From the NCBI GenBank assembly GCA_051294375.1, contig CM119271.1, positions 1,420,721-1,484,720 of the forward strand: DNA of 64,000 bases. The letters are read 5' to 3'. Source of the stretch: Paraspadella gotoi. Its lineage: Eukaryota; Chaetognatha. Positions within the stretch are counted from its first letter, which is position 1, and each line of letters begins with the position of its first letter. The position numbers and the translations under genes are program-made. Under the pieces are notes generated by a model. It did no database searches, was not told where the DNA came from, and was given only the letters and a program-made list of their open reading frames with translations. Below, piece after piece: positions 1 through 31,130 of the stretch.

Positions 1-1312
1 ATGTAAGTTGGTTAAAAATAGTGATAAATTAAAATAAAAAAATTAAAAAACTGGAATCTTCTTGATCTTGGCTTTCAGTAAATACCTAATATGTTATGAA
101 ATTGAAAGATGGAAGAGATAACCCTTTTTTCACCACGAGTCGTTTTTTAAGGGTTTTTAAAAGGTAGGTTAAAAAAATTTAAGAAATTGTTATTGTGAAC
201 TGTATTTTTGAGTACCCCAAGAACATAAAAATTAGAATAATATTTAGAATAATACTTAAAATAATACTTAAAAGTATTTTGTGCCAGAATTGGTTTAATA
301 AGACATTTACCAATATTGAAACAACTGGCTTGTTAATGCAGTAGCAATTGGGTCAGTTTATGGGTGCGCAGTTGCAAAAAACTGTCCTTTCCTTTGGAGT
401 CATTTATTCAGACTGGTATTATTAGGATTATGATAATGATTATGAAAATGAATTTTTCAAAATATTCCTAAAAGAGCGCGGGGACCAGGTATTTAGTTTA
501 CTTCATATGTAGCGATTAGACAGATCGATCAAAAACTCTCCTCCGCATGCTTTTCGGGTTTTTGCACGTTGAATCCATTGTTTTCCTTAACGGTTAACCC
601 GAATTAATAAAGTTATATCGATTTTACCCCCCAAAAAGTCGTTATTCGATAGGGAGATCGAAACTGTAGTTTTTTGAATGATGCATTTCATAACGGCATA
701 TTTCATTTTAATGAGTACCAAGTACTTAATTTATATATTAGTAATTTGTTTTACTTGCTCAATAGCAAGTATGTTTTTTAACTAGGAATTTAATAATGAC
801 TCTAGTAGGTACCAGTAACGATTGATTTAAAAAGATATTTAAACAAAATACGAAAATTTCAGAGAGTGAGGGGAAGATTTTGTTCTTTTTTATATGTAGG
901 TAATTTTTTTCAAAAATGAATTTTATAATTGATTTATTAAAAATTTTATGACTCATGCCTTCATAAAAATATTTTATAACGTCGTATTTTTACCCAATTG
1001 CCAAAGAAAGTTACCCACTTTTCGCGCTTTTTGTGGAAAAGAATTACACCTAATCATTTATTAGTAGATGTTTTTAGATAGTTTTTTTTACCACGGAATT
1101 TACTCGTTTTTTGTTTCCTGGTTAAACTCCGCCTAAATAGATTTTCAGACTTGAAATAGAATTTTTTCGTCGATCAATATAGGAGGGCCGAGTCTAGAGG
1201 CTATAATATTCTGCACGTATTTTTATTTCCCATTTTTTTCTCGACATTTTGGAATGCTACGCCCGAGTTTTTGGGGTAGCGAAGAATAAAAAAACAAGTT
1301 TGAGCAAACAAT
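1..1312. other. AT-rich gene-free stretch
   Basis: I see no coding region, RNA gene or clear repeat structure here. Open frames are short and AT-rich, without codon structure or similarity to a known family. The stretch ends where a TIR element begins. Confidence 0.5.
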
Positions 1313-1921
1313 GTCGGATCTGCCTACGATAATTAGGTGGTAATCTGCTAATCAGATAATCACGATAATTCTTTTAATTTGTGATCTTAACTGATCATAA
1401 CAGATTGTACCATACCAAACCAGTAGCTGCGCCAATACTGAACTGTTACTATGGTACAAATAATTTATTTGACTAGTATTTTTTTTTTAACTTGAATCAT
1501 TTTTTCAACTCGCATCATTTTTTCATCTTGCAGCATTTTTTCATCTTGAATCATTTTTTTAACTTGTAACACTTGTTAACTTGCATCATTGTTTAAATTT
1601 GCATCATATTTTAAATTGGCTTCATTTTTTCAAATTGAATCATTTTTCACTCATTTAAACTCATTTCCACTCGCAGGATTCCATCGAAACTTTATATCCA
1701 GCTCAATCACACTTTTCTAACCACACACAAAATTTCATTCCAATCCAACCATACAATCACGACTAATTGGTGTTTTTTGCTAAGGGGGACGGACGGACAT
1801 CATTTTTTTGGTTTTTTTGCATAATTATCATAATTCGATGTTCTGAGATGATTTAAGGGGGGGACCGACGGACCGACAAAGTGGATTATAAAGTCGGGAT
1901 CTGCTGATAAGCAGATCCGAC
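1313..1921. mobile_element. Non-autonomous TIR element, family A, copy 1
   Basis: The left end reads GTCGGATCTGC (1313-1323) and the right end GCAGATCCGAC (1911-1921), a perfect 11-bp terminal inverted repeat. Just inside the right end, ATCTGCTGATAAGCAGAT forms a second small hairpin. The interior has no transposase. It includes a degenerate minisatellite near 1490-1660 and a unique block from about 1650 to 1910 that is repeated in the copy at 9128-9681, including CATTCCAATCC and tandem GGAC units. No superfamily can be named, because no clear target-site duplication is visible. The matching ends and the second copy make it a transposon-like repeat rather than unique DNA. Confidence 0.75.
1490..1660. 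repeat. Degenerate minisatellite inside TIR element A
   Basis: About seven or eight imperfect units of roughly 20 bp vary around CTTGCATCATTTTTTCAA. The reverse complement resembles the cleaner tandem array at 16677-16770 (core GATGCGAGTTTATAAAA), so both may come from the same repeat source. Confidence 0.5.
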
Positions 1922-2572
1922 TAAAAATGTATCCAACTGGAAAAAGAGACGAATGAAATCTAGTCGATAATGTTAATGGTTGAGTACAAACACATATTTT
2001 AATTAACATTATACTTGTTTTTGCGATTGTAAAAATTAATCAATTCAGATAACTTAAAAAATTATAATTTAAACTTTGGTTGCTGTCCAGTGTCCAAAGT
2101 AAAAAGGAAATAACGATTAATAGGTAAGTCAATTTATCTTTGTTTTAGGGTTTTTATCTCGCCAGATGGGCGAATGCCCGACTTGGGCGAGATGTTTGTT
2201 TCTGCTTCTTTTGATCGTAGACGTCGTTACTATAAAAAGTTAAAAATTTAGATATAGCTTCTAATCAGCAAGAACTTTCATATTTCATATTCCTACACTC
2301 ATTTGTTTGTATTATTTACAAAACAATTTTTATATATATAGACGAGTTCAGCTTTCCAGCGGCTGTCCATTTTTTTTTTCACTTTTAATTATATAAAGCT
2401 CTGTTTCTCTCTTTTTTTTCTATCGCAGCTTCTTCTGATTCGTCTAAAAACGAGTTCGCTCTGCAGCGGCTGCCCAGCGGCTGTCCAGCTTATCATTATC
2501 TTTTTCTCTCTTTCTCTCTCATATATGCATTTGTTTATTTTTATTTACAATGAATCACTCATCGCGTCAATG

Positions 2573-2730
2573 AATGGTTATCATCGTATCAATAAATGAC
2601 TATCATCATATCCATCATTTGGTTATCATCATATCAATATTTGGTTATCATCATATCAATATTTGGTTATCATCGCAGCAATATTTGGTTATCATCGCAT
2701 TAATATCTGGTTATCATCGTATCTGTAGTC
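2573..2730 (+). repeat. Minisatellite, unit TTTGGTTATCATCGCATCAA
   Basis: About eight units of 19-21 bp vary around TTTGGTTATCATCGCATCAA. The 75-codon frame across it is a product of the repeat, not a gene. The same unit recurs in the second family B copy at about 34662-34850, so the array belongs to the element. Confidence 0.8.
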
Positions 2731-2734
2731 GGGC

Positions 2735-3003
2735 ATTGCCTAGGTTCACCCCGCCTATAAGCATGACTCTTTCAGTTGTGACCCGGTGGCTAATTGAGTA
2801 AAGCCATCAGCTCATGACCACTAGGTACTGGGTTAATCCCAACCCGGTACCTACCCTGCGGGAAGAGTGAGGATGGCCGTAAGCCACCTTGGGGGCCTGG
2901 CAAACCCTCAAGCCTGGTTCCAAGCCCAGGACCCTTTCCATGTCTGCTAGAGGGGGTTACAGAAGTTATGGATAATCATCTTCTGCCCACTTAGCGCCTT
3001 ATC
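2735..3003 (+). mobile_element. tRNA-derived SINE-like insert
   Basis: A GC-rich block interrupts the AT-rich interior of element B copy 1. Positions 2780-2856 read like a tRNA-derived SINE head. An A-box-like TGGCTAATTGAGTA lies at 2787-2800 and a B-box-like GGGTTAATCCC at 2830-2840, the usual distance apart. The ACCCGG segments near 2781 and 2842 flank it. The remainder to about 3003 would be the SINE body. It is absent from the second family B copy at the equivalent point, which supports insertion. The tail and target-site duplication are not clear. Confidence 0.55.
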
Positions 3004-3212
3004 CACATATCAATAATCTATTATTATTATATTAATCAATTACTATTATATAAATCAATCAATTACTATTACATTAATCAATTACTATTATATCAATCAA
3101 TCAATTACTATTACATCAATCAATTATTATTATATCAATAATTAATTATCGCATAAATCTTTTTTTTTCGGATTTTTTTATTATTTTTTTTTATAGTAAC
3201 GTCTGGCGAGAT

Positions 3213-4359
3213 CACTATACTTATAAGTTTGTTTTTTTTCGTTTAATTAATGGCCTCAAATTTCGGGTAGAATACAGGCCAATACAGCAGAGTTAGCATT
3301 AAAAAATCCACAAAAAAAAAAAAAAACCGCTAAAAAAAAAAAAACCTACTTGTATACTAATATTAAACAACAAATTGTTGAAGCAAAAATTTAAATCATT
3401 TTTTTTATCATTTTTTGAAAGCTTAATATATATTTTAATGATAAAAATAACACTAAACCTATGTTTTCCATGTTTAATATCAGTATCACATTCGTGGTGG
3501 CTTCTGTATCATTTTCCTTATATTAATCAATCGTGAATCGCGAATTAAGTTAAGAGCTACATATTAAAAATGATTGATATTCTCTCGTTATTGTTTAACA
3601 TAGGGTTAGGGTTCTTTTAAAGCTATTTATCAGAAAAAATTAAACATCAATATAATTATATATTTTAATATTTAGCACAAATTAAACAATTTGTTCGAGA
3701 TTATAAAATTGGTAAAGCCATTATAAAAAGAATCCATTCGTATAATTAAGCATCTTGCCCCTGCTTCTGTACAGGCTATTTTGGCATAAGGCCTTCTCCC
3801 TCTAAAAAGACTATTTTAATTGTAAACTAAAAAACATAGTATAATCCTTTATTTCGTTGTTTATATAGAGATTTACAAAGAATTTAATAGGTTTATTAAC
3901 AACGATTTTTTATTTTTACTGCAGACATGTTTCGACTCTAAAACATTTCGAGTCTTCATCAGCGCTTAGAACAGTTTTGATTTTTACAAGGAAAATTTTA
4001 GTTAAAGAAAGGTGTGAGAGAGAGAGAGAGAAAGAGAGCAAGTTTAAAAGTTTTCAACAAAGAATTGAGAATAGACAGTGGTTACTGGTTAGTAGTGAGG
4101 ACAGATTTTAGATAAGGCCAGATTGAGTAAGTTGTAAACAGTTTCATTTGAGCAATGTACAACAAAGATAAATAGAAACTTGAAATATTATGACTAATAA
4201 TTAACAAATTGAAATAAATTAATTTGAAAATTGAATTTTTGAAATTTGAAAGATGTGGAAACTTAAAATTGGAAATTGAGATTAGAAAGTGAAGAGGTTA
4301 GGGATAGATAAGTCAAGATAATAGTGAAATGTAAGAGTTAAGACAGAGCTCAAAATGAG
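3213..4359. other. AT-rich spacer
   Basis: I see no gene here. The stretch contains a hammerhead-like motif (3919-3966) followed by a GA-rich tract (about 4014-4042). The pairing of these two recurs near 31721-31795. Confidence 0.5.
3919..3966 (-). ncRNA. Hammerhead ribozyme-like motif 1
   Basis: Read on the minus strand, the catalytic core is complete. CTGATGA (3962-3956) is followed by stem II strand GACTC, an 11-nt loop, stem II strand GAGTC, and GAAACATGTC (3933-3924). The predicted cleavage is after the C of GTC at 3924. Stem I is short: GCG upstream pairs with TGC downstream, with one wobble. Stem III is only the self-complementary ACATGT, typical of minimal type I hammerheads reported in Penelope-like retroelements and retrozymes, which work as dimers. 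Downstream on the same strand is AAAAATCGTTGTT, shared with motifs at 12014-12042 and 56040-56081. Confidence 0.7.
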
Positions 4360-5640
4360 CTGCCCCCCCCCGGTTGCATGAAGGAAGGGGCATTGCTGAC
4401 GGTGCCTGGTCATTGGCGTGTCATCGGTTGTGAGGATCTTCCACCTCATGAAGTCATTTGGGACAGCCTTCCCTCTCCATCGTGCCTCTGGAGACGGAGG
4501 CGATATCCCTTCCTTCCTCGCAGAGGTCTCCCTGCCAACGCCCTCTCCGCTCGCTTGTCAGCTTTTCTATCTTATCGGCATTTCGACGGCGGCGTCCTTG
4601 GCAGCCCCGCTGATGCGTCGCCGGCCTTCTTTGATCCGACGAGTCTTCAACCGCGCCTTGAGGTCGAAGGATACCGACTGCCTGGACCCGCTTCTTTCTC
4701 CAGCCATGAAGGACCGTAGACCTCTCAACAGGCCAGCTTTTCACGCCGTTCGACGTCGCATGGGCAACCTACTGCAGGAGGTTTGCACGCCGGAGGTGAC
4801 GACGGACGCCTCCCCTCAGGGCCGGGGCCTCACTCAACAGCGCGTCCATCTTAGGGAGATGGTCAGCCTCATCGCCCTTACACCTGCCTTCTTCGGGACT
4901 GCAGCAGGTCGCGGGTTCTCCTCAAGGTCGTCAGAGAGACTCCTTGCCTCGTAGTTGAGGATTCGCTGCTCAGGGGCGCTTCTTCCTCAGAGGAGGTTCT
5001 CTTCATGGGTCCGGTGTTAGAATTGTCTCTATCAAGGTCCGGCGTTAAGGAGCCGCAACATGGCGATCTGGAATCTCCTTAAGGGTGTTCCATCAGTTGG
5101 TCGACGTCCTCAACCTCCTCCAGCATCGACCTCTTTGCGTCGCCCCTCTCGGCTTAAGTTCCACAGTTTTTCTCCTGAGAGGCGACGCCGGAGGCGGAGG
5201 GGATAGACGCCTTGGCGCAATTCTGGGTCTTCGGCCTGACCTACCCCTCCTCTTCTGACGCTGAAGATCCACTAGCAGGGAATGACGAAGGGCGTCTTCC
5301 CCCTGTTCACCCCGTTCTGGCTGGCTCAGATTGGTTTCTGAGCCTCCTTCTTCGGGCCCTGGACGAGACGCCTTCCGGCGTGTAAGGACCTCGTCACCGC
5401 CGCTTTCAAGCTCGCCTTCAGGTTTTTAGGGGGTGCCACACTTCTTCGACACTGCGCCACTTCTGGTCGCGCCGAGCGATTCCCTCCGACGCTCGCTCTT
5501 CTTCGCTGCGACGCGGGCCATCTCTCACGGATCGCTGCCCGTACTGGCCCTGCGCAATTGGCTCGCTCTCCGCTCGCGGCGTGGATCTCGGCGTCATCCT
5601 TTGCGCGGGAGATTGGTCTGGCGCGCAGACCCTTTTTTTG
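4360..5640. other. GC-rich island, probable decayed mobile-element ORF
   Basis: About 1.3 kb of GC-rich DNA starts abruptly after a C run near 4363 and ends at a T run near 5633. It contrasts sharply with AT-rich flanks. Overlapping open frames on both strands reach 178 codons (4418-4954), but none runs through and none resembles a family I recognise. Composition matches coding DNA of this genome, so it may be a decayed retroelement ORF or a degenerate gene. I do not assign a product. Confidence 0.4.
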
Positions 5641-6641
5641 TGATTACTGATGACTACGATGTATTTCTCGATGTATTAGCTTTAATACATCAAAGATTAC
5701 GCATTGTTAAGGAAATTGACCCTTCCTCTTAAAATGAAAGATATTATAAGTGAATAATATTTTTGGAAAAAGGAACTATTGGTATAAATTTGGTTAATCC
5801 ATGGCTAATCATTAGTATAATGTTGTTCGTTCCTCACTATTAGAATTTTAATTAGTTATTTTTTTTAATTTTTACTACCCTTTAGTGCACAGGTTTGCCG
5901 ATTGTAACTCTCGATGTCCAATCAGAACCCGCCTTCAAACGCATGTTCTCGATTGTAATTGAAATTGCTGATCTGGAGATGTTGATTGTTCTGTAGGAGA
6001 GACCGGGTAACACAGGCTTCAATCCTAGAACCTGTTGATTTTTATAGAAATGAGCAGAACAGGTTAAGCTTTTACGTAACCCTCTCTCATATAGTTTTTC
6101 AAGCTGTCGGCGATGATGTCAGAGAGGAGGAACCACCTAAAACCTCCAGAAAATGAGCTTGAGGAAGTCAGCTTAAGAAGGCAGCAGATCTGTGACAAGA
6201 TTGACCTTGAGAAAACGTTGAGAAGACTCGGAAAGTGGGCTCTGGTTAGATTTTCACTTCTTATGAGTAACAATATATAAAAAATTATATATAATTATAA
6301 CAAACAACCCCTAAACTACCTTAAGGGATTAAGGTTTGGGATTAAAAGTGGTTTAGGGGTGGTTTATTGTTATTCAAAAGAAGTGAAAATCTTAGTTGTC
6401 GAAATAAAATTTTAACCACAAAAACCAAATGGAGGGAAAGAGGGAATTGTTATGCCTATATCCATTTTCTTGGCAAGTGCATTCACCCATTCCGCCTTTC
6501 CTTCTAATTCTATTTAAAAAAACGAGGGTAAAATTATTGCAATTCTTAAATCAAGGAAGCTTGCAGGCCTTTTAGTTTGATTATGCAAATGGCCTCTTTT
6601 AAACCCCTTCTTAACTCTTATAGGGTTGGATAAATTGAAAC
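5641..6641. other. Spacer upstream of the NDUFC2-like gene
   Basis: I see no supportable gene here. It ends with the likely promoter and 5' leader of the gene starting at 6642. Confidence 0.45.
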
Positions 6642-7323
6642 ATGCCCGAATACGACTTTAACGTGACCCGCTACCAAGACGGGTTAATGGGATTCTCGCC
6701 CTACTTCGGATTCGTGGGCGCCTCGGGATTATGTCTTTATCAATACTTTCGGACCAAGCGTTTTAGATGGAGCTACATCAGTAAGTTCTGTCATGTTGCT
6801 CCTCTCCACCACGCAGATGCGTTTTTTCTTTGAAATTTTTGAATTTTGCCTTCGGGCGTACATTACGCGAATTTTTTGAAATTTTTTATTTCACTCCACC
6901 AACTCGACTTTGTTTGTGTTGTTTACTCTTCTTGCCGCTCTTGTTACTGAGCATCTGCGTGGTGGAGAGGAGCCATGAAGAATCCCGGTTCCATTTGGAA
7001 CCATAAATTCCTTTTTGACCAACAAAGACTTTTATTAGAAATTTGGTGGGGGGCGCCGGTGACGGGAACAAGGACAAAATGAGTTGAAGATAAACGACGA
7101 ACGAGGGACCATCGTCAAAAGAAACCCCCTTTTTTTACTTCTTCCAGCGACGACCGTGATCAGTGGGACGGCGATATACATATGCTCCTTATCGATTACG
7201 AAGAGACAATTTGAACATCGCCTCCAGTATCTAGACTACATGAAGAGGCACCCCGAGGATTTTGTCCCAATGAAAACCCGCACGATCAACGAGACCTGGG
7301 ATCAGTGGATTATCCGCCGGTGA
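6642..7323 (+). CDS. NDUFC2: NADH dehydrogenase (complex I) subunit C2-like
   Basis: Two exons (6642-6780, 7148-7323) join in phase 1 to give 104 aa. The product would be an accessory subunit of mitochondrial complex I, a small inner-membrane protein on the respiratory proton-pumping enzyme. The C-terminal half carries the hallmark MKRHPEDF followed by ETWDQW and a terminal IRR. This corresponds to the MKLHPEDF...IR ending of mammalian NDUFC2. The N-terminal half has two hydrophobic stretches, roughly residues 17-35 and 48-60, fitting its two membrane segments. Its length is close to the family (about 120 aa). The start is the first ATG of a frame opening just after TTGAAAC. The intron carries a strong inverted repeat. 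Confidence 0.8.
6798..6973. repeat. Inverted repeat in the NDUFC2 intron
   Basis: Positions 6798-6820 and 6951-6973 are perfect 23-bp reverse complements. Pairing continues imperfectly outward (TCATG/CATGA). The spacer is 130 bp, so the intron RNA could form a long hairpin. It may be a foldback element. Confidence 0.85.
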
Positions 7324-8027
7324 AATCCTCGAGAAAAAAAGAAGAAAAAAAAGTTATTTTTTTAGCGGATTGAAGGGGGGGAATGGAGACAGTCCGTTTG
7401 TATTTATTTTATTGTCGAATAATTGTTTAATGAGGAATGAGGAATAGGACCTAGATAAAGTGTCAATACACAAAAGGAGTTTAACCAAATACCCATGCTT
7501 GAACTCGTAAAATTGTCGAAGTAATAACGAACAATGATTGATCTTTGTTTTTCGTCTGCGAACTCTTGATGCCGTCATAATTTTTTCGCTAGTTACATAC
7601 TAATTAGCATCTCCTTTTCCCCCGCCCCATGTTTGAAAAGCACGACGCACGTAATCAGCTCACGCGCCGCTAGATCCGATCCTCGTTTATTTTAAGTATA
7701 AAATTGTATATCGAGCGGATTTTATTTTTCGTTGTTCAGCTTTTTTTTTCCCTCCCTCGAAGACTAAAAAAAACCCCGTCCAATGCCCGAGTGCCTTTAT
7801 AAATTCTGGACGCTCGCCGATTCTAATCGCGAGGACATTTGAAAGTAAAAATATTTTCCGACGCGGCGCGAATTTCCGACGTCGAGATATGCTCCTTATC
7901 GCGAGAGCATTTTGGGCCCGAGGAGGATTGAACACTCGACTCTGACGAATCCTTCCATTCCCCGACCATCGCGATTTGAGAGTCCGTCAATCTGTCTCTC
8001 TCTCTCTCCCTTTGAGAAAAGAGAAAA
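7324..8027. other. Spacer between NDUFC2 and myosin VIIa
   Basis: No gene is seen. This must contain the NDUFC2 3' UTR and the myosin VIIa promoter and 5' UTR. A CT-rich tract (about 7990-8010) precedes the myosin start. Confidence 0.5.
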
Positions 8028-29554
<21,527 letters not shown>

Positions 29555-29603
29555 CATTTAAACGCTCAAAAGAATATAAATTTCATATATGATGTAAACT
29601 TGT

Positions 29604-29609
29604 AATAAA
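29604..29609 (+). promoter_or_regulatory. Poly(A) signal, myosin VIIa
   Basis: AATAAA lies 50 bp after the myosin VIIa stop codon, the expected place for cleavage and polyadenylation of a short 3' UTR. Confidence 0.6.
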
Positions 29610-29839
29610 AACTAGTCAATCCAAGGATGAAGCATGTCTTAATTCTAAAAGAAAAAAAAAGGGATTAAAAGATTTTTAATTCGGTTTTCAATCTGTACTA
29701 TATGAGAAAGCCTTTATTTCTATCACTTTCTACACCAAGCTTTTTTCGTTTACCTTTGTAAAATCCGATATCGTTCGTTTCCCGCAGTTTTCTGGAGTCA
29801 ATCCATACATCCATTTTACGTGCAAGATATTTCAGGAAT

Positions 29840-30053
29840 GTAGTAGAATAATTTGTGGTTCATTTCAAATGAGATTGAGTTCTTCAATCTCATTTACATA
29901 TTGTAGTAGTTTAGACTATTGCTAAAACCGTAAAATAAGTCCACTATGAAAACTGTATAAAAAAGTATGAGAAATTGTCTAAATTACTACAATATGTAAA
30001 TGATATTGAAGAACTCAATCTCATTTGAAATGAACTACAAATTATTCTGCTAC
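29840..30053. repeat. Foldback repeat with 77-bp arms
   Basis: 29840-29916 and 29977-30053 are reverse complements over 77 bp with about five mismatches, separated by 60 bp. Each arm itself contains a small hairpin around GAGTTCTTCAATCTC. The structure resembles a foldback MITE. I find no coding content. Confidence 0.9.
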
Positions 30054-31130
30054 AGGAACACGTTTCCAGATATTTTTACGAGTCAATAGAAGAAATATGC
30101 AAAATGTACATGAAATCATAAATTTCTCAAAAAGCCGGCTGCCGAGTTTTTTTGATGGTTATTCTTTGGGAAACTTGGGTGTTTAATATGAAGTTAAAAT
30201 AGCATTTCAAAAACTTCAAGAAAACTAAATATCAGTTTCGTCGCTTAATAGTTAATTAGGCTAACTAATCGCTATAACTTTAGAAAGTGATTCAGTCGTT
30301 ATTTACTGCTTTAATGCTAAATTTTAAAACGAAATCCAGATAAGGGCACTAATTATTGATTATAAAGTTTTTCATTTTTTTGTTTTAGCATCATATTAAT
30401 TTGGGTAAAAAATATTTTCGATTAGGATGGTATCTGTTTTTAAATCATTCGTTTCTTACTCATCTACCTAAGTTTAGGAGTTGAAAAAAAAATTCTACAG
30501 ATATTATACAGATTTTCACAAGGTTTTCACCACTTGGACAGTAGCCGGAGAAATTATGTTTCACAAATCTCCACTCGGATCTTCGTCATTTTCTTCTTTT
30601 TTGCTTTAAATGATTTTTTTTTCTTCCAAATTTCGATACACTTTAATTACACTCGACATTCCATCCTTTGGACGCAATTATAAAGTGCACTTAATTAGCT
30701 AGCGGCAGCGTATTTATCATATCCATTCTTGCCGGGGTTTTTTCTCATACAGAAATTTTTTAGCGCGTGCCTTTTAATTAGTGATTATTTTACGACTATA
30801 ATTTTTATATTTATTGTCCACGAATTGTTGGAATTTGGATATATTAGAAATGTCCCTTATCTCTCTTGTTGCCATGCTTTGTTCGATCTGCAATCACAGC
30901 CGTTTCATCCTCGAATTTTACTTTTTAACTATACTTTACATAGTTTTTGTGAAATCTTATCAGAATTTGATATATATATCATCGCCTACGATATTTCTTC
31001 TCTCGCCGCCGTTCAAAATTTCCCCCCCCCTCTCTATCACTTTATTAGCTTCACATTATTCTTACTTTTAAAGTTGTGATACTTAGATGCTTTTCCAAAG
31101 CCCTCGAACAAAAAATAAAAACTAAGCAAA

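Larger units (their letters stand above)
2156..3212. mobile_element. Non-autonomous TIR element, family B, copy 1
   Basis: The ends are ATCTCGCCAGATG (2156-2168) and CGTCTGGCGAGAT (3200-3212), inverted with one mismatch. A further inverted match lies inward: GTTACTATAAAA near 2226 pairs with TTTTATAGTAAC near 3190. This implies a longer TIR interrupted on the left by about 57 bp. The interior holds pyrimidine-rich DNA, a block with TTCTGATTCGTCTAAAAACG, a tandem TGGTTATCATC array and an inserted SINE-like sequence. The copy at 34077-35055 has the same order of parts. No transposase frame is present. Confidence 0.75.
29555..31130. other. Spacer between myosin VIIa and ATG7
   Basis: No gene is seen. 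It contains the myosin poly(A) signal, a large foldback (29840-30053) and otherwise AT-rich DNA. Confidence 0.5.

Noticed and set aside
2574-2801. 75-codon frame, and a CRISPR-like look of the regular repeats
   Set aside because: It is a head-to-tail minisatellite without unique spacers, in a eukaryotic transposon.
4418-4954. 178-codon open frame in the GC-rich island
   Set aside because: Overlapping frames of similar length occur on both strands because GC-rich DNA has few stops. There is no recognisable domain and no continuing exon.
6112-6282. Small frame beginning MMSERRNHLKPPENELEE
   Set aside because: About 56 codons, no homology recognised, a stop just upstream and no clear splice partner.
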